This document shows, piece after piece, positions 62,258 through 64,000 of a stretch of DNA of 64,000 bases; within the stretch, counting starts at the first letter, position 1; every line of letters begins with the position of its first letter. The stretch is taken from positions 1-64,000 of the forward strand of contig NZ_QLYY01000026.1 of assembly GCF_003350295.1 (NCBI RefSeq). Direction: 5' to 3'. A model generated the notes under the pieces. The model saw nothing but the letters and a program-made list of their open reading frames with translations, was not told where the DNA came from and did no database searches. Source of the stretch: Vibrio tetraodonis. Lineage in GTDB: Bacteria; Pseudomonadota; Gammaproteobacteria; Enterobacterales; Vibrionaceae. Both the position numbers and the translations under genes were made by a program.

Positions 62258-62334
62258 GCGCTCGTAGCTCAGCTGGATAGAGTACCTGGCTACGAACCAG
62301 GCGGTCGAAGGTTCGAATCCTTCCGAGCGCGCCA
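62258..62334 (+). tRNA. tRNA-Arg (anticodon ACG), type A, copy 1
   Basis: 77 bases, acceptor GCGCTCG/CGAGCGC, T stem GAAGG/CCTTC, CCA encoded, anticodon ACG at 62292-62294. The A is normally edited to inosine by TadA, so it reads CGU, CGC and CGA. Confidence 0.98.
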
Positions 62335-62355
62335 TTCCTTACCAAGGAATAAATC

Positions 62356-62448
62356 GGTGAGGTGGCCGAGAGGCTGAAGGCGCTCCCCTGCTAAGGGAGT
62401 ATGCGGTTTGTAGCTGCATCGAGGGTTCGAATCCCTCCCTCACCGCCA
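62356..62448 (+). tRNA. tRNA-Ser (anticodon GCT), copy 2
   Basis: 93 bases. Identical to copy 1 except for one C-to-T change in the variable arm (62177 versus 62415), where a G-C pair becomes a G-U pair. Confidence 0.98.
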
Positions 62449-62530
62449 TTAATTGGCCTCGAGTCAATTTTTTTGTTTTAAACAAAAGTTTACGTGATAT
62501 ACTTCACAAAGTTCCTGCGGGAACATTAGC

Positions 62531-62607
62531 GCGCTCGTAGCTCAGCTGGATAGAGTACCTGGCTACGAACCAGGCGGTCGAAGGTTCGAATCCTTCCGAG
62601 CGCGCCA
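62531..62607 (+). tRNA. tRNA-Arg (ACG), type A, copy 2
   Basis: Identical to the type A gene at 62258. It opens the first 248-bp tandem unit. Confidence 0.98.
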
Positions 62608-62646
62608 TCTATTAAAGTCTAATAAAGCATTTTATTAGATTCTCGT

Positions 62647-62723
62647 GCGTCCTTAGCTCAGCTGGATAGAGTACCTGGCTACGAACCAGGCGGTCGGAGG
62701 TTCGAATCCTCCAGGACGCGCCA
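62647..62723 (+). tRNA. tRNA-Arg (ACG), type B, copy 1
   Basis: 77 bases. Same D arm and anticodon arm as type A, but a different acceptor stem (GCGTCCT/AGGACGC) and T stem (GGAGG/CCTCC), each with matching changes on both strands. Anticodon ACG. Confidence 0.98.
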
Positions 62724-62778
62724 CTTATTTTTAGGAATTGATATTCCTGATATTGGATATTCAATATCAAAACATTGC

Positions 62779-62855
62779 GCGCTCGTAGCTCAGCTGGATA
62801 GAGTACCTGGCTACGAACCAGGCGGTCGAAGGTTCGAATCCTTCCGAGCGCGCCA
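62779..62855 (+). tRNA. tRNA-Arg (ACG), type A, copy 3
   Basis: Identical to the type A gene 248 bases upstream; it opens the second tandem unit. Confidence 0.98.
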
Positions 62856-62894
62856 TCTATAAGAGTTTAATAAAGCATTTTATTAGACTTTCGT

Positions 62895-62971
62895 GCGTCC
62901 TTAGCTCAGCTGGATAGAGTACCTGGCTACGAACCAGGCGGTCGGAGGTTCGAATCCTCCAGGACGCGCCA
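62895..62971 (+). tRNA. tRNA-Arg (ACG), type B, copy 2
   Basis: Identical to the type B gene 248 bases upstream. Confidence 0.98.
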
Positions 62972-63026
62972 CTTATTTTTAGGAATTGATATTCCTGATA
63001 TTGGATATTCAATATCAAAACATTGC

Positions 63027-63103
63027 GCGCTCGTAGCTCAGCTGGATAGAGTACCTGGCTACGAACCAGGCGGTCGAAGGTTCGAATCCTTCCGAGCGCG
63101 CCA
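63027..63103 (+). tRNA. tRNA-Arg (ACG), type A, copy 4
   Basis: Identical to the other type A genes; the last tRNA of the cluster. No strong terminator follows at once; only a weak 5-bp stem TACTC/GAGTA before an A run near 63132-63157. Confidence 0.98.
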
Positions 63104-63363
63104 TACCTCAAAACTCCTCACTAAGTAAATGCTTACTCTGCAAGAGTATGAGTAAAAAAATACAGCCAAGCTCTACTACTTCCAGTGTAATGATAATGTT
63201 ATTTTTCATTATATTAACTCCATATTACTTGATTTTTACGTCGAAAAATAAATATCAAACTAAAATGCACCGAGTTTGAATTATTACTATTTGGGCTAGG
63301 AAATCTAAGCTAATAAACCCAAACGTCCTTATTATTTCATGGTAAAAAAAGGGGAAGTAAACA

Positions 63364-63420
63364 ATGTGTTCACTCGAACTTGGCTTGAAAAGCATATCAA
63401 TAGTTTCTAATGCTTCTTGA
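63364..63420 (+). CDS. Candidate 18-codon peptide
   Basis: ATG preceded by GGGGAAG at about 6 bases, then MCSLELGLKSISIVSNAS and TGA. The ribosome site is good, but the frame is so short that chance cannot be excluded, and I recognise no family. Could be a leader peptide or nothing. Confidence 0.2.
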   Translation: MCSLELGLKSISIVSNAS

Positions 63421-63845
63421 AAACTACAGCGCACACCAGTTCTGATAGTTTAGAAAGGTTTTGGCTAGCTAAGTTCTTCTATTGTTTATATTGTAACTAC
63501 ATCTTATTGATATATATAAAATAGAATCATTAGTCTCAAATGACTTTGCGATCAAAAGATATTAGAAATGGCTGAGCATTGTACTCGGCGTATACTGATA
63601 TAAGTATATCTAATTACCCATTTCATAGCTCAGCTCTTAACACGACAAGTTGCAGTCATATCGCCAAAAGAGTGCAACTCACATGAAATCAGAATCTCTA
63701 TGCTTTACTTACTATCAATAGGTGACTTGTGCATATTGGACAGATTTCTTGATTGATTCAGCGCTCATTTTATGAGTCCACGATGAGGTTATTGGCTAAT
63801 TTTAGTTTTAGCAGTTAACTCGTTAGTAATAAATGGTATATATTC

Positions 63846-63869
63846 AAAAGGATGCTTTGCATCTTTTTT
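63846..63869 (+). terminator. Orphan intrinsic terminator
   Basis: AAAAGGATGC pairs with GCATCTTTTT (one G-U pair, loop TTT), U run included. It is 743 bases after the last tRNA and 24 bases before the next gene. No coding gene ends in front of it on this strand, so it ends either a long tRNA transcript or an unrecognised RNA. Confidence 0.8.
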
Positions 63870-63892
63870 GTTGTCGTTATGGATATGAACAA

Positions 63893-64000
63893 ATGGAAAA
63901 CAAACAAATCACGATTACTCAATTTGGTGGCCCAGAAGTCTTGACCATTCAGTCTAGTCCAGTGCCGAGTCCCCAGAAAGGGGAAGTGCTGGTGAAAGTC
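63893..64000 (+). CDS. Quinone oxidoreductase-like MDR-family protein (5' part)
   Basis: The first 36 codons, running off the window. ITITQFGGPEVLTIQ and PSPQKGEVLVKV match the N-terminus of medium-chain dehydrogenase/reductase proteins of the NADPH:quinone oxidoreductase (QOR) type. The part that would decide on zinc binding and substrate is outside. The ATG has only a weak GGAT upstream, so the start is probable but not certain. Confidence 0.7.
   Translation, partial: MENKQITITQFGGPEVLTIQSSPVPSPQKGEVLVKV

Larger units (their letters stand above)
62531..63026 (+). repeat. Two tandem 248-bp units, each with two tRNA-Arg genes
   Basis: Units 62531-62778 and 62779-63026 each contain type A tRNA-Arg, a spacer with a 9-bp hairpin, type B tRNA-Arg, and a spacer with two small hairpins. 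All genes recur at exactly 248 bases. The second spacer is identical in both; the first spacer differs at a few bases. A third type A gene at 63027 begins what would be the next unit. Confidence 0.95.
63104..63892. other. 789-bp gene-poor, AT-rich region after the tRNA cluster
   Basis: No gene of normal size on either strand. Visible items: a candidate 18-codon frame with a ribosome site at 63364-63420, a promoter-like TTGTAA-18-TATAAA near 63496-63525, overlapping palindromes around 63591-63610, and an intrinsic terminator at 63846-63869 that has no coding gene in front of it. A small RNA is possible. Confidence 0.6.

Noticed and set aside
62118..63103. tRNA cluster as an integration site for a genomic island
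   Set aside because: No integrase, no partial tRNA duplicate and no att-like direct repeat in the remaining 0.9 kb; the repeats are complete tRNA genes from tandem duplication.
62857..63111. Minus-strand 84-codon frame with repeated RIRTFDRLVRSQVLYPAELRA
   Set aside because: Pure antisense of two tRNA-Arg genes, a classic spurious ORF; the internal repeat only reflects the tRNA repeat.
63626..63635. TAGCTCAGCT in the gene-poor region as a tRNA remnant
   Set aside because: Only 10 bases match the D-arm consensus; no anticodon arm, T arm or acceptor follows.
1..64000. CRISPR array, prophage, transposon or defence island
   Set aside because: No short regularly spaced repeats, no cas, phage, transposase or toxin-antitoxin-like genes were recognised; gene order is core Vibrio.

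Overview
The window is a piece of chromosome from a gamma-proteobacterium, almost certainly a Vibrio or close Vibrionaceae relative. This rests on gene content and order: rpoN-hpf-ptsN-rapZ-npr, divergent kds/lpt and mla-ibaG-murA clusters, pyrBI/argF, valS-holC-pepA/lptFG, mutS/pncC/recA/recX/alaS/lysC/csrA followed by a tRNA-Ser/tRNA-Arg cluster. It also rests on protein sequences close to what I know of Vibrio RecA, ArgR and AlaS. Nearly all of it is conserved core genome. I see no integrase, transposase, CRISPR array or phage module, and no broken genes.

Layout: 1-420 is the end of an rRNA operon (23S 3' end, 5S, tRNA-Asp, terminator). 0.6-7.2 kb holds a CPA1 cation/proton antiporter, metH and mgtE. 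7.3-15.0 kb (minus strand) is the nitrogen-PTS/sigma-54 cluster behind the LPS-export and KDO genes (yrbG-kdsD-kdsC-lptC-lptA-lptB-rpoN-hpf-ptsN-rapZ-npr). 15.2-19.8 kb (plus strand) is the lipid-asymmetry operon mlaFEDCB, then ibaG and murA, so LPS export, phospholipid retrieval and peptidoglycan precursor synthesis sit together. 19.9-24.9 kb carries plsC, arcA, rraB, an orphan beta-mannosidase-like sugar-binding-domain protein, a DUF2061 membrane protein and a universal stress protein. 24.9-28.7 kb is a TAXI-type TRAP transporter whose third gene is that stress protein.

29.0-34.3 kb groups arginine, pyrimidine and malate genes: argR, mdh, a small unknown protein, ridA, pyrI, pyrB and argF. 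In front of pyrB there is a readable leader peptide and attenuator of the E. coli pyrBI type. 34.4-39.2 kb holds phoH and rapA. 39.2-42.1 kb carries two tandem, divergent NRAMP-family transporters inserted between rapA and rluA. These are followed by rluA, a D-2-hydroxyacid dehydrogenase and an orphan periplasmic binding protein. 45-55 kb contains valS, holC, pepA, lptF, lptG and mutS. 55.2-61.9 kb contains pncC, recA (LexA box inside the promoter), recX, alaS, lysC and csrA. 62.1-63.1 kb is a tRNA cluster (2 Ser-GCU, 6 Arg-ACG) partly built from two tandem 248-bp units. The last 0.9 kb is a gene-poor stretch and the first 36 codons of a quinone-oxidoreductase-like gene.

No clearly new multi-gene system is visible. 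The items most worth a second look are: the NRAMP pair with altered metal-site motifs and a duplicated upstream control region; the orphan GH2-like domain protein; structured leaders upstream of phoH and of the TRAP binding protein; direct repeats upstream of the orphan binding protein; the 248-bp tRNA repeat; and the gene-poor 63.1-63.9 kb stretch that ends in an orphan terminator.
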